Shown here in pieces: positions 23,308 to 33,429 of a DNA stretch of 64,000 bases (position 1 is its first letter; every line of letters begins with the position of its first letter). Position numbers and translations under genes: made by a program. Source of the DNA: Cherax quadricarinatus (lineage: Eukaryota > Arthropoda > Malacostraca > Decapoda > Parastacidae). Where the stretch lies: positions 30,040,846-30,104,845 of the forward strand of contig NC_091307.1 in the NCBI RefSeq assembly GCF_038502225.1. Direction: 5' to 3'. The notes under the pieces were generated by a model. That model was not told the DNA's origin. It did no database searches and saw only the letters and a list, made by a program, of their open reading frames with translations.

Positions 23308-23475
23308 TTACTTTACTGACTTTCCTACTAATTCTCTTTCCCACTGAACCTCCTGCAGGAAGTTCCTCGTACCTGTGTAGTCTTCCCTTTTGTAGTTTGG
23401 CTTTTCCCTTTCTACTCCTGTTACCCTCTCCACTTGCAATTCTATGTATTCAAAGCTCAGAACCACGTGATCACT

Positions 23476-24545
23476 AGCTCAGTGTTGGGCCCGTTGTTGT
23501 TCACAATTTACATAAACGACATAGATGAGGGAATAAATAGCGACATAAGCAAATTTGCCGATGACACCAAAATAGGCCGTCCAATTCATTCTAATGAGGA
23601 CATTAGAGCACTCCAGGATGATTTGAATAGACTGACGCAATGGTCGGAGAAGTGGCGGATGCAGTTTAATATTGACAAATGCAAAGTTCTAAATGTTGGA
23701 CATTTAAATAACCATGCCACATATAAACTAAATGTAGATCTTAATACTACCGATTGCGAAAAGGATTTAGGAGTTCTGGTTAGCAGTAACCTAAAACCAA
23801 GACAACAGTGCATTAGTGTTCGCAAAAAGCTAACAGAATTCTTGGCTTCATATCTAGAAGTATAAATAATAGATGTCCTCAGGTTGTTCAACTCTATATA
23901 TCCTTGGTTAGGCCTCATTTAGACTATGCTGCTCAGTTCTGGTCACCGTATTACAGAATGGATATAAATGCTCTGGAAAACGTACAAAGGAGGATGACAA
24001 AGATGATCCCATGTATCAGAAACCTTCCCTATGAGGATAGACTGAGGGCCCTGAATCTGCACTCTCTCGAAAGACGTAGAATTAGGGGGGATATGATCGA
24101 GGTGTATAAATGGAAAACAGGAATAAATAAAGGGGATGTAAATAGCGTGCTGAAAATTTCCAGCCATGACAGGACTCGCAGCAATGGTTTCAAGTTGGAA
24201 AAATTCAGATTCAGGAATGATATAGGAAAGCACTGGTTTGGTAATAGAGTTGTGGATGAGTGGAACAAACTCCCGAGTACAGTTATTGAGGCTAAAACGT
24301 TGTGTAGTTTTAAAAATAGGTTAGATAAATACATGAGTGGGTGTGAGTTGACCTGACTAGCTTGTGCTGCTGGGTCTGGTGCAGTGCTCCATCCTCGAGT
24401 GGAGATGACCAAGCTGGGTGGGTCATTGGGATAATCCGGGGTGCGGGTCATTGGTCTAATCCGGGGGGGAAACATGGACCTGCTCCGCTTGGGTCAGTAT
24501 GCCTGTTGCAGTGTTCCTTCTTTCTTATGTTCTTATGTTCCAATG
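23476..24545 (+). mobile_element. lineage A CR1-like LINE, 5'-truncated
   Basis: Begins abruptly in the RT at SVLGPLLFTIYINDID, keeps KFADDTKIGR with both Asp residues (about 23551-23580), then VRPHLDYAAQFW, NVQRRMTKMIP, NLHSLERRRIRGDM and FGNRVVDEWNKLPST. The 3' UTR ends in two TTCTTATG octamers (about 24522-24539). CR1 elements are known for tandem octamers at their 3' ends, which supports the assignment. One break near 23850-23900 separates pieces 23434-23865 and 23904-24356. Confidence 0.85.
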
Positions 24546-24548
24546 TGA

Positions 24549-24921
24549 TTATAACGGGGTTTGTTTGGTAAGTGCTGCAAGCGGGTGTGAATGATACGTC
24601 TTCGGAGGCTTCTTTGTTTATTGTTAAGTCGTAATGGGTTACACAGGCTTGTGTGTTTGTGCCCATGGCCCGGGCAGGGCCATGCCACGAGAGAGAGCTG
24701 GAGAGGCCTTGTGTCTTCCTGCTAGGCCGCTGTGTGAGTGAGAGCGAGGCATGGGCCGGCAGGCTGGCGTGCCTACGTGAGGCCTGGCTACAGAGGGCAG
24801 CACCAGCATGGCGCGAAATATGAACTAAGCTGGCAGACAGCATGGGCTGTCTGTGCAGACAGTACAGGCTGTCTACATACGCTCGGCCACCTACCGCGCG
24901 TCGTCCCGACGCGACAATACT
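24549..24921 (+). repeat. left LTR-like direct repeat
   Basis: Includes AATGATACGTCTTCGGAGGC, GCCCATGGCCCGGGCAGGGC and a terminal stem-loop at about 24896-24914. It pairs with 26892-27219. Confidence 0.7.
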
Positions 24922-26033
24922 AGCAGTAAAAGAAACTCTCTCTCTCTCGTAGGAACAGGGCACAGAACACAAAATAAAAACATATATATATACATATGGA
25001 CATGGAAAAAAAAACTTCCTACAGGGAGGGAAGAAAAAACATGTGGGGTGTGCTAAACATCGTGGTCATAGGCAATGAGCGTCGAAGGGCATCACTGCAC
25101 GCCTTCCTGCGTCTGGACATACTGCAACACGGGAGACATCACTGCGGCTGAGCTGTGACGTAACAGGTTACGGTCTCCTCTGGAACGGTGAAGCAGTCAT
25201 CGTAGGAGTCGCTGCAGGTTTCACTCAACCTGGGCACAACATGCTGGTGCCCTCGAGTGAGGCGTCGACAAAACTCGGCAACTGGGCAGGACTTCTGGCA
25301 AGCGACTCAGGAGGACACTTGAGGACACTTCTCGACTGGTACTGTCGCTGGGCTGTCACTGCCGGCGAGCGTGGAGCGAGTTGTGGAGCGAGTCGTGGCA
25401 GAGACGACTGGGCGAAACATCTGGGAGTCGTAACATCATACACCAGACTGCAGTGAGAGAGCTAGCAGTCAAAGTGACATCATCTTTGTGCAGGCTGCTC
25501 ACTGAAGCTTGTGATACGAGGCTGACACAGCGTGTCATTCTCTCGACAGTTGGAGTTATAATAAGCAGAGGTTAGTTTAAGCGTCCCCAGACTTGTTTCT
25601 CTACATATAACTGCACTCTGACGGTCTGGAGGTGAAGTGAAACAAATCTCGATGGGAATCGTAGCAGGTACGATTCTGCAGAACAACACGAGCGACGAGC
25701 ATAAAAGCTTTCTGTACAAGAGGGCTCGGTCACTCGGAGCTGTCTTGACATCAGCTGTCAAACGTACTGGTCACACAGGTGACTTAGCACAGTGGTGCTA
25801 CTCAGGTCTGGCTCAGACCTCACTGGACACACGGAACTTTAAACACACCGCGGTACAACATGGCTTAAACTAGCAAATGATGCTTTTCTTTGCATAAAAC
25901 TGACTAAGACATACTAAAATGTGAGAACACTGACTGAGAGGAATTAATTAACACACGACATATATCTTCTCTCAATCTTCTCGACAGTACTAAAATAATT
26001 ACTAGAAACACTCGATGGTGACATCATGTGATG

Positions 26034-26195
26034 TCAAGCGTGATGAAGCGAGGTGACGTCAGCACTGTGATGTCAGCAGACATCTCGAGGTGACGTCAGG
26101 CAGACATCGTGAGGTGACGTCAGCAGACATCTCGAGGTGACGTCAGCAGACATCTCGAGGTGACGTCAGGCAGACATCGTGAGGTGACGTCAATG
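26034..26195. promoter_or_regulatory. array of six CRE palindromes (TGACGTCA)
   Basis: Exact TGACGTCA octamers at 26054, 26091, 26115, 26138, 26161 and 26185, each within a GAGGTGACGTCAGCAGACAT-like unit of 23-24 bp after the second site. TGATGTCA variants occur just upstream. TGACGTCA is the known CREB/ATF binding palindrome. A function as an enhancer of the host LTR-like element is inference. Confidence 0.7.
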
Positions 26196-26891
26196 TGATG
26201 CGGGCAGCAGACCACAGCATGTGGCCTGGGACATCTGGTAACTCACATGGCTTTGTAGGTCTACGTGACATCAGCCACACCCAATGTGGTGTCGATCCAC
26301 GTGGTGTCGTGATGTACGTGGCATGCTGATCCACGCAGCTTCGAGTGGCCTCGGGCACTCGGATACACAGCACTAGCGACGAATTCACATGAAAAACAGC
26401 AGAGAACACAGCAGAGAGAGTGGGCAGTGGTGAGTGGTGTATGGTAGTGTGGTGAGCGTGAGTAGGGCGAGCATAGGCAAGGTGAGGAACAGCCACTTCC
26501 TCTCCTCTCCTCCCCCACCCACAAATATGTAGAGAACTCACACTGGACGCAGAAATCACCACAAAACTCACCTCTGGCTTGCTGAAACGGCTGTGCTGAG
26601 CTGAACAACAACAACAACAGCAACATACAAGTGACGCTGAACACATGACTTGAGAAACAGTGTGGGACACTGTAGCGTGGAGTCACTTACAATTCTCGGA
26701 GAATTTCGGCAAATTTCGGCTGGATCCCGCTTGTACCTGTGTCTGGGTGCTCAAACGTGCAGACACAACATCAGGATAACTTGTTGAGAGACGGATGCTT
26801 CTTGTGTAGGGTGATGAAGTGAAGATGACTTCATACCTCTTCCTCCCTTTCTCCAGGCAAACACAACTGCTGCGAGCACCGCTGTCACCAT

Positions 26892-27219
26892 TTATAACGG
26901 GCTTGTTTGGTATTCTGGTAGCGGGTAGTAAATGATACGTCTTCGGAGGCTTCTTACTTTATTGAAAGGTCATAGTGGGTGCACACAGGCTTGTGTGTTT
27001 GTGCCCATGGCCCGGGCAGGGCCATCCCACGAGAGAGAGCTGGGAGTACTTGTGTGTTGCTGCTAGGCCGCTGTGTGAGTGAGAGCGAGGCATGGGCCGG
27101 CAGGCTGGCGTGCCCACGAGAGGCCTGGCTACAGAGGGCAGCACCAGCATGGCGCAAAATATGAACTAAGCTGGCAGACAGCATGGGCTGTCTGTGCAGA
27201 CAGTACAGGCTGTCTACAT
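26892..27219 (+). repeat. right LTR-like direct repeat, truncated
   Basis: Matches 24549-24878 with scattered substitutions and short indels. It lacks the terminal stem-loop portion and is followed by GATATCTACATGTGATAT, a small AT-rich junction before the lineage C relic. Confidence 0.7.
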
Positions 27220-27370
27220 GATATCTACATGTGATATCCTCAATGAACCAGCAAGACTAGACCTAGTGTTCACCCTGAGTAGCTGGGACAAACTCATCTC
27301 TCTGGTAGTGTCCCTAACATGTTGATGCACGAGGTTTTCCAGTACCGCATCCATCATCTTGGCTCTCCAT

Positions 27371-27534
27371 CCCCTCAAGGAAGGTTCCTTGATGTTGGTG
27401 AGGGGCTCTTGATTTAGGGAATTGGATCTGTGCTCCAGTTCCCCGAATTAAGCCTGAATGCCTTCCATATCCCCCCCCAGGCGCTGTATAATCCTCCGGG
27501 TTTAGTGCTTCCCCCTTGATTATAATAATAATAA
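27371..27534 (-). mobile_element. SINE-like insertion with 12-bp target-site duplication
   Basis: A 164-bp block flanked by exact copies of TTGGCTCTCCAT (27359-27370 and 27535-27546). It ends in a TAATAATAATAA tail on its right side as drawn. Removing it and one duplicate rejoins lineage C endonuclease sequence (ends TWRAK then MMDAVLENL, one-base frame slip nearby). No tRNA-like A/B boxes are obvious. The orientation call is uncertain because the tail is on the plus-strand right side. Confidence 0.75.
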
Positions 27535-27537
27535 TTG

Positions 27538-27905
27538 GCTCTCCATGTTTTGGGACTCGTGTGGCTTCAGGTTTTCCCAACCAATCTCCCTGTGGTTGAA
27601 ATCGTCCATAACCAGTAACTTTGCTCTACTCGAGTGAGTTCTTCTGGCCCCCTCAGCTAGTGTGTCCACCACTGCTCTGTTACTCTTTTCATATTTCTCT
27701 CTTGGCCTCCTGCAGTTCTGTGGCGGGTTATACATCACTGCAATGACTACCTTAAGTCCCCCAGACTGAACTGTACCTACTATGTAATCCCTTCCTCCAA
27801 TCTCGCCCATTCCTTCTATTTTCTCAAATTCCCAAAGGTTTTTAAGGAGCAGTTCCACCCCTCCTCCCCCTCTGCTCCTTCTATATTTCCTCAGGATCTG
27901 ATATC
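27538..27905 (-). pseudogene. lineage C AP-endonuclease remnant
   Basis: Open from 27858 to the SINE junction. The catalytic-site motif usually GDFN reads DDFN (about 27619-27608). YNPPQNCRRP is the usual YxPP block with Tyr and both Pro kept. Just upstream, EEWYERIKMMSPDIIAV-like text in another frame marks the N-terminal part near 27960-27990. Confidence 0.65.
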
Positions 27906-28039
27906 TGGGTGGGAAGATTGTCTGTTATCCCAGCGAGTTTCGTTTCTTTGACTGCTATGATGTCTGGGGACATCATCTTGATTCTTTCATACCACTCCTC
28001 ACATTTATTCATTATTCCATCCACGTTCATATACCAAAT

Positions 28040-29170
28040 CTTCAACTTCTTTTCTGAAACTGGTCCGGGGAGAATGGTGGGGTTGGGGAAACAGGAGCCC
28101 TGGTGGGGGGCCTATGGGGGGTTGCTGTGGGGGTGGGGGAAAAGGGCACAGCATGGGGTTTTTGGTTTAGATTATTCGGTTGCATTGGGGTTGCCATGGT
28201 TGGATTCCTTCTGTGGGTGGTTCTGGAGGAGGTTATGTTTGTTCTTCCACCTGGGCCTGGGTTCTGCTCATCTGTCATTGCCTCTCAGTCTTCCTTGTGT
28301 CTTTGTACCCTCTCTTTCAGCATCTTCCTTTCTTCTTGTGTTCTGTCTCGGTCGAGGTATACTCTCCAGTAGTCCAGTTTGTCCCTCAGTCGTGCTTTCT
28401 CCTGCAGCATCCTGTTTCGAACTGATTCTGCCTTGACAATAACCGACTGGCTGGCTGTTTTTTTCCTCTCCCAAACCACCCAATTCTCCGAAAATTTGTC
28501 AATTGGGTCATATCGTCCTCTCCTGTGGCTTTCATGATATTTTCAATCACTTTTTTCTCCTGTTTTCTTGCTTCATAAGTTTCACCTTCCACTTCCTGGA
28601 GCCAGTAGACAAAAATTGACCTCTCCCTTTCGTCCTCCTACTGTATTTTCCTTTGCATTCTTGCATTCCCTGAGATGATTTAGTTCCTGCAAATGAAGTG
28701 TTCTTTCAATCTCTTCCCTAGCTGATGTCCCTGTGCTCAGTGGTCTGTCTTTATTCCTGGGTACTGCTGTTGTCTGTTAGAACTTCTGCATACAGCTTAG
28801 CTCCTTCATTGTCTAAATTTAGTCCCTCCATTAGGTCTTGATGTGCTCCTCACATTTTCCTGGGCCCAACGTAGGTCTAATAGTGCCTTCGCATACAGCA
28901 TACCTTTGTTCCCTACAATCCCCTTGTCTAACTGATATAGCAGTTCCTGATGTCATAGCTGTACTGTCCTTTGGTTCTTCAAGCTGTTTTAGAATTTTTA
29001 GTTCCTCTTCTAAGCTCTGTATCTTAGCTTCTGTTGCTATTGCTTGTAGCTCTCATTTCCTGCTCTCTACAGCTATCATCTCCTCCATTTTCTTGCCGAG
29101 CTCTTCTAGCTTCCTTCTCCACTCTTCCTCCTTTTGTGAGCTCTGCCTCCCAGGCTAATCCGCCAGTCTC
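28040..29170 (-). pseudogene. lineage C ORF1 remnant
   Basis: Pieces in several frames give an N-terminal coiled coil (29140-29020), a middle with LHLQELNHLRECKNAKEN, and an RNA-binding-like C-terminal block (28540-28280), then a Pro-rich linker (28278-28042). No zinc finger survives. The order fits ORF1 of Jockey-superfamily LINEs; assignment is by layout and memory of related proteins. Confidence 0.55.
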
Positions 29171-29186
29171 CTGGTTCTCTGTCCTG

Positions 29187-29232
<46 letters not shown>
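29187..29232. repeat. (TG)n microsatellite
   Basis: A run of about 22 TG dinucleotides at the 5' edge of the lineage C ORF1 relic. Confidence 0.95.
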
Positions 29233-29234
<2 letters not shown>

Positions 29235-29470
29235 CCGTATCCATATCTGTCTGGTGTATCTCTGTCTCTATGTGTATGTTTATATCTGGTTCTATCCGTG
29301 TGCTTATATACATGTTGTATCTAGTAAACCGAATCGTCCAGTTTGGCAACGGTGCACTTAACCGATTAAGCCGAATGAAAATTATTTTTTGCCATAAATC
29401 AGCAGAAATAGATCTGAGCATAACGAAAAAACAGAGTTAATGTTACATTAAATATATTTTAATTAACCGA

Positions 29471-29535
<65 letters not shown>

Positions 29536-29724
29536 TAAAAAAAATTAGTTTAAGGGAGGTTACGTTTCTTAGTCTTTGTACATAAAAATCTTTATATCAT
29601 TGTTCATATTACTGTCAATGAAGAAAAATTGCTATCATTCTATAAAACATTTTTTTGGGGGAAAAAAAACTTAATTTTAATGGGAGTTCGGTCTACTGGG
29701 CAAGTTCGGCTTATTAGGTACTAA

Positions 29725-29793
<69 letters not shown>
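29233..29793. repeat. two (TA)n tracts around an unassigned AT-rich block
   Basis: (TA)n at 29473-29533 and 29728-29793. The block between (29534-29727) contains two related phrases, GAGTTCGGTCTACTGGGCA and AAGTTCGGCTTATTAGG. The stretch 29330-29470 holds a similar CGATTAAGCCGAATG phrase. No gene. Confidence 0.6.
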
Positions 29794-29796
<3 letters not shown>

Positions 29797-30916
29797 TTGA
29801 TGGGGTTGTAAGAGAAGTAAATGCGAGGGTCTTGGCAAGAGGCGTGGAGTTAAAAGATAAAGAATCACACACAAAGTGGGAGTTGTCACAGCTGCTCTTT
29901 GCTGATGACACTGTGCTCTTGGGAGATTCTGAAGAGAAGTTGCAGAGATTGGTGGATGAATTTGGTAGGGTGTGCAAAAGAAGAAAATTAAAGGTGAATA
30001 CAGGAAAGAGTAAGGTTATGAGGATAACAAAAAGATTAGGTGATGAAAGATTGAATATCAGATTGGAGGGAGAGAGTATGGAGGAGGTGAACGTATTCAG
30101 ATATTTGGGAGTGGACGTGTCAGCGGATGGGTCTATGAAAGATGAGGTGAATCATAGAATTGATGAGGGAAAAAGAGTGAGTGGTGCACTTAGGAGTCTG
30201 TGGAGACAAAGAACTTTGTCCTTGGAGGCAAAGAGGGGAATGTATGAGAGTATAGTTTTACCAACGCTCTTATATGGGTGTGAAGCGTGGGTGATGAATG
30301 TTGCAGCGAGGAGAAGGCTGGAGGCAGTGGAGATGTCGTGTCTGAGGGCAATGTGTGGTGTGAATATAATGCAGAGAATTCGTAGTTTGGAAGTTAGGAG
30401 GAGGTGCGGGATTACCAAAACTGTTGTCCAGACGGCTGAGGAAGGGTTGTTGAGGTGGTTCGGACATGTAGAGAGAATGGAGCGAAACAGAATGACTTCA
30501 AGAGTGTATCAGTCTGTAGTGGAAGGAAGGCGGGGTAGGGGTCGGCCTAGGAAGGGTTGGAGGGAGGGGGTAAAGGAGGTTTTGCGTGCGAGGGGCTTGG
30601 ACTTCCAGCAGGCATGCGTGAGCGTGTTTGATAGGAGTGAATGGAGACAAATGGTTTTTAATACTTGACGTGCTGTTGGAGTGTGAGCAAAGTAACATTT
30701 ATGAAGGGATTCAGGGAAACCGGCAGGCCGGACTTGAGTCCTGGAGATGGGAAGTACAGTGCCTGCACTCTGAAGGAGGGGTGTTAATGTTGCAGTTTAA
30801 AAACTGTAGTGTAAAGCACCCTTCTGGCAAGACAGTGATGGAGTGAATGATGGTGAAAGTTTTTCTTTTTCGGGCCACCCTGCCTTGGTGGGAATCGGCC
30901 AGTGTGATAATAAAAT

Positions 30917-30917
<1 letters not shown>
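29794..30917 (+). mobile_element. RTE-like LINE, 5'-truncated, best preserved copy
   Basis: Starts inside the RT at DGVVREVNARVLARG and runs with an open frame to 30668, then a 3' UTR ending in the family hairpin (30872-30900) and a (TA)n tail. It is nearly identical to the 1559-2597 portion of the first copy. Both sides are TA tracts, so it may have landed in an existing TA run. Confidence 0.9.
29832..30668 (+). pseudogene. RTE-like RT C-terminal half, frame intact
   Basis: 278 codons without a stop, and the frame is open upstream to the truncation. LLFADDTVLL is intact. ESHTKWELSQ shows the CA dinucleotide that the copies at 1545 and 6320 have lost. LLYGCEAWVMN, LRWFGHVERM and GRPRKGWREG follow. 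It has no RT fingers or endonuclease, so it cannot act alone. Confidence 0.85.

Positions 30918-30990
<73 letters not shown>
30918..30990. repeat. (TA)n microsatellite (RTE tail)
   Basis: About 36 TA units immediately after the RTE 3' end. Confidence 0.95.
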
Positions 30991-30995
<5 letters not shown>

Positions 30996-31076
30996 CACTG
31001 GGCCAGGAGCTATGAATCGACCCCTGCAACCACAATTAGGTGAACACACACAAAGCCACATAGGGATGGAAATCTT
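30991..31076 (+). mobile_element. short LINE 3'-tail-like piece
   Basis: Contains CCAGGAGCTATGAATCGACC and CTGCAACCACAATTAGGTGA, matching (in the opposite direction) the lineage C 3' tail at 63510-63560. It adjoins the hammerhead-like motif to its right. Confidence 0.45.
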
Positions 31077-31116
31077 TAGCTCAAGCTTTTACACTCTCGT
31101 GCGTCATCAGGAGCTA
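31077..31116 (-). ncRNA. hammerhead ribozyme-like motif (mutated core)
   Basis: On the minus strand: TAGCTC, CTGATGA, one base, GCAC-GAGA-GTGT, AAAA, GC, TT, GAGCTA. The outer 6-bp stem (TAGCTC with GAGCTA) is perfect. Stem II is 4 bp including one G-T pair. The usual GAAA reads AAAA, so catalytic G12 is lost. Relative to the canonical motif there is one extra base before stem II. See the copies at 34027-34065 and 63011-63049. Confidence 0.5.
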
Positions 31117-31889
31117 TGCATGTTGCAAGACGGCAACAGCTAGAAGGGAAAATTCTCCGTGGCAAAGCAGAAAAGTATGAGTGGCAACTCATGTCGCAGT
31201 GAGGGGCCACCACCGACCCCGACACCTTCCCCGTCCCATCACACCCTTCCTGGGTAAGAGGAAGTGGAGAGACGTCAGAGGTTCACAGAACGCAAGTTAC
31301 AGAATATATTAAAAACACAGCAGTCAACCCAGAAACCGCATCTAATCATTTTATCTACGTGGTTGATGCACCCCGAAACTCAAGCTTTATGTAACATCTC
31401 ATTATTAAACGAATGAGATGAACTAGTTGGCAACCTATACGTCAGAATGTTCTTCTAGAAGGTACCAACATATTTACCTATTATTACCCGTCCTGCTCCA
31501 TAACAATGGCATTGTTTCTTCCCACTAGGACACCAGAGGCGATAAATCACTTTGCTTACCTTCCCTAGGCTATCCAAAGACACTCACATATACGCATTAT
31601 GTAACTTGTAGTCGAATAAACTTGTATAACAGCACTCGTATGCACTTGTGCAACTGTATTCATATGCAGAGCCTACGTAGTTACTAATACTATGGAATTC
31701 TCCATATACGGCTTTACCGAAGGTGGAACGCAATTACCGATGGTGGAACAGAATCTTCGACAAACGAAACGTCTGAAACAGTCACGTTCTAATTTTATTT
31801 TACTCCCATTAAGAACGTCGTGAATTTTGACTTTCTTCCTACGAGGCGGGCTAAAATGACACAGGTTTGATCCCTGGCTAGCCGTATTT
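31117..31889. other. anonymous sequence
   Basis: No gene or element end recognised. A partial internal echo exists near 31710-31750 (CCGAAGGTGGAACGCAATTA and CCGATGGTGGAACAGAAT). Confidence 0.35.
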
Positions 31890-32205
31890 GTATATATAAT
31901 ATCATGCCGTATAGGTAAAACTGGTCAATTAGCAAGAACTCATTTAAAATTAAGTCCTTTCTAAAATTTTCTCTTATACGTTTAAAGATAATTTTGTACC
32001 AAGAGAATCTTACAATACATACCTAACCTTATTATAACAAGCGCGGTTTAATTTAGCCTAAACCAACTAAATATATTTTAGATAAGTTTACAATAATTTA
32101 GTAACAAACATATTTCAGTTAGGTTTAGAATGATTTTTGCGAAATTGCATATACAAATTTTCGCTTGCCCTATTTGGCAAGAAGAGCGCTGCTACTTAAG
32201 CCAAA
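31890..32205. mobile_element. MITE, second diverged copy lacking the right TIR
   Basis: Aligns along its length to 4878-5240 (shared GGTCAATTAGCAAGAACTCA, CCTAACCTTATTATAACAAG, CCCTATTTGGCAAGA). The left end is changed (ATATCATGCCGTATAGG), and the expected right terminus is replaced after GCCAAAATAATAAG. Confidence 0.7.
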
Positions 32206-33429
32206 ATAATAAGGGGACGTAGCTACGACTGGTTGTAAAGTGTTTTTCTACTTTCTCAACCTGCTGCAAGGTGTTGTTCTTCAGTAAGTTTCGCAATAAC
32301 GGTACGCACGAACTCTCGATGAACCTTTAATATTCATTCATCCTTTGTTAGTTTATGTTACGTTAACGCATCATTATTCAATAACGAAATCTGTGTGGTA
32401 GAGGGAAATGATGTGACGCGTATGAACACATTCAAGCCTGCAGTGTCACGCGCACGATAAGAAAACGTGTGGAAGAAGGGTTACACAAACAAACCTGAAG
32501 CATGGGTCAACGGTGTTGTTGCTGCTAGCGGCCGGTAGGTCATCAAAGCCTAGCCGATCTGGCACTTGGACGAGGAAATGGTTCAGTTTCCTTCGACAAT
32601 ATTTCTGACATTTATTAGTAGTGAATCAAGTGGACATTACCGAAAGTCTTCTAGTGGGCCTTACATAATACACTTTTTAAGGTGTTCCCCTATGGAAGAA
32701 TAGAGAAAAAGAAAAAGAAATGGAGTACATGACAAACTGAAATTACTCAACAGAGGAAAAGTGCCATGTGAGAGATGGGTGTGATGATGGAAAATATTGC
32801 ATTCAAGAATCACAACAATGTTGTTATTGCTACCACAAGAAAATAATAGGCTGGGTAACTATAATGTTCAAAGCAAAGAGGTGCTGAGCTAATAATGATG
32901 ATACTCAGTCACTTGTTCTCTCCAAATTCGACTTCAAGACAGGCGAGATTGCCCAGCTAGACATGTACTGTAGAGAACTTTCACCGCTCGTTTACCGGGA
33001 ACACTTTAAATCCCTTTAATTACCCTGTACTCCTTGGAACGTAATGATTTTATTGTTAGTTCAATCTTTAAACTATAGGGAATCATGCAACAGATACTTT
33101 AGATTCCCAACTAAATGCCTTTAATGGATGCCATTTCTGATAACATTCGTCCACGTTCGGCAAATTTGGAGTAAGAGTATATTAGTTTTCAGGCTGTAAC
33201 TAGTTAATAATTGATCCTACAAAATTTACCAGTTACTATAAGTTCTTTAAACGTCATTTTACATAGAGTGAAGTACTCTAATTACTTTTTTTTGCACGTA
33301 CAAATATTTCAGAATCTGAAAAACCACAAAAGGTTACATAACGAAAGAAAATAATTGGGTGCCTAAGGCAAGGCAATTTTACTAAAAAGTAATTCAATAT
33401 TTACCATAAGGTGTTTTTGACAGAATTGT
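32206..33429. mobile_element. LINE debris of lineages D (-) and E (+)
   Basis: 32530-32670 minus resembles the D C-terminus (PSSKCQIG-type text). 32830-33070 plus resembles the E segment around the RT thumb (KKIIGWVTIMFKAKR, SLVLSKFDFKTGEIAQL). The remainder, including 33080-33429, is unassigned. Confidence 0.45.

Larger units (their letters stand above)
21225..23475 (-). mobile_element. lineage C Jockey/CR1-type LINE, 5' cut at the endonuclease
   Basis: Reads right to left. It starts with the end of an endonuclease (SDHVVLSFEY at about 23475-23437), then a linker (KCKEAEERFVPKGNR), RT fingers (SSWVLRKGAEML, GYLPEVWKTANVV), palm (LFLVYVNDMMEG), connection domain (YVRPILDYAAPIWNPH, LVPELRGMSYE) and a terminal region (GHNWKLKTEMSQR, KYFFSHRAVRKWNSL). 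It ends near the GTGTACTCGCCTAATTGT tail. The 3' UTR carries a hexanucleotide array. The right end is a sharp junction with an oppositely oriented A copy. Confidence 0.8.
24549..27219 (+). mobile_element. LTR-like non-coding element (non-autonomous LTR retrotransposon?)
   Basis: Two direct repeats of about 330 bp, 24549-24878 and 26892-27219, share nearly all their sequence, from TTATAACGGG to CTGTCTACAT. The left repeat probably continues to about 24921, because a third, diverged copy at 59740-60050 extends through the equivalent hairpin CGCGTCGTCCCGACGCGA. That makes the right repeat slightly truncated. The 2.0-kb interior has no gag, protease, RT or integrase. LTR orientation is assumed. 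Confidence 0.65.
27225..29185 (-). mobile_element. lineage C LINE, 5' half (ORF1 + endonuclease)
   Basis: Right to left: an ORF1 coiled coil (WRRKLEELGKKMEEM), an ORF1 C-terminal block (FRRIGWFGRGKK, VYLDRDRTQEERK), a proline-rich stretch, then endonuclease text (WEFEKIEGMGEIGGRDYIVG, YNPPQN, DDFNHREIGWENL). The endonuclease is interrupted by a SINE at 27371-27534 and ends at a short inverted piece (27242-27274). The 5' edge meets a (TG)n tract. All frames are broken. Confidence 0.75.

Noticed and set aside
24549..24921. Host promoter or CpG island
   Set aside because: GC-rich text is part of a repeated LTR-like sequence with copies at 26892 and 59740.
26143..26686. Minus ORFs of 141 and 175 codons in the LTR-like element
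   Set aside because: They cover the CRE array and GC-rich non-coding interior, two frames overlap, and neither shows gag or pol motifs.
28042..28278. Standalone proline-rich protein
   Set aside because: It is the linker between ORF1 and endonuclease of the lineage C relic, with stops on both sides.
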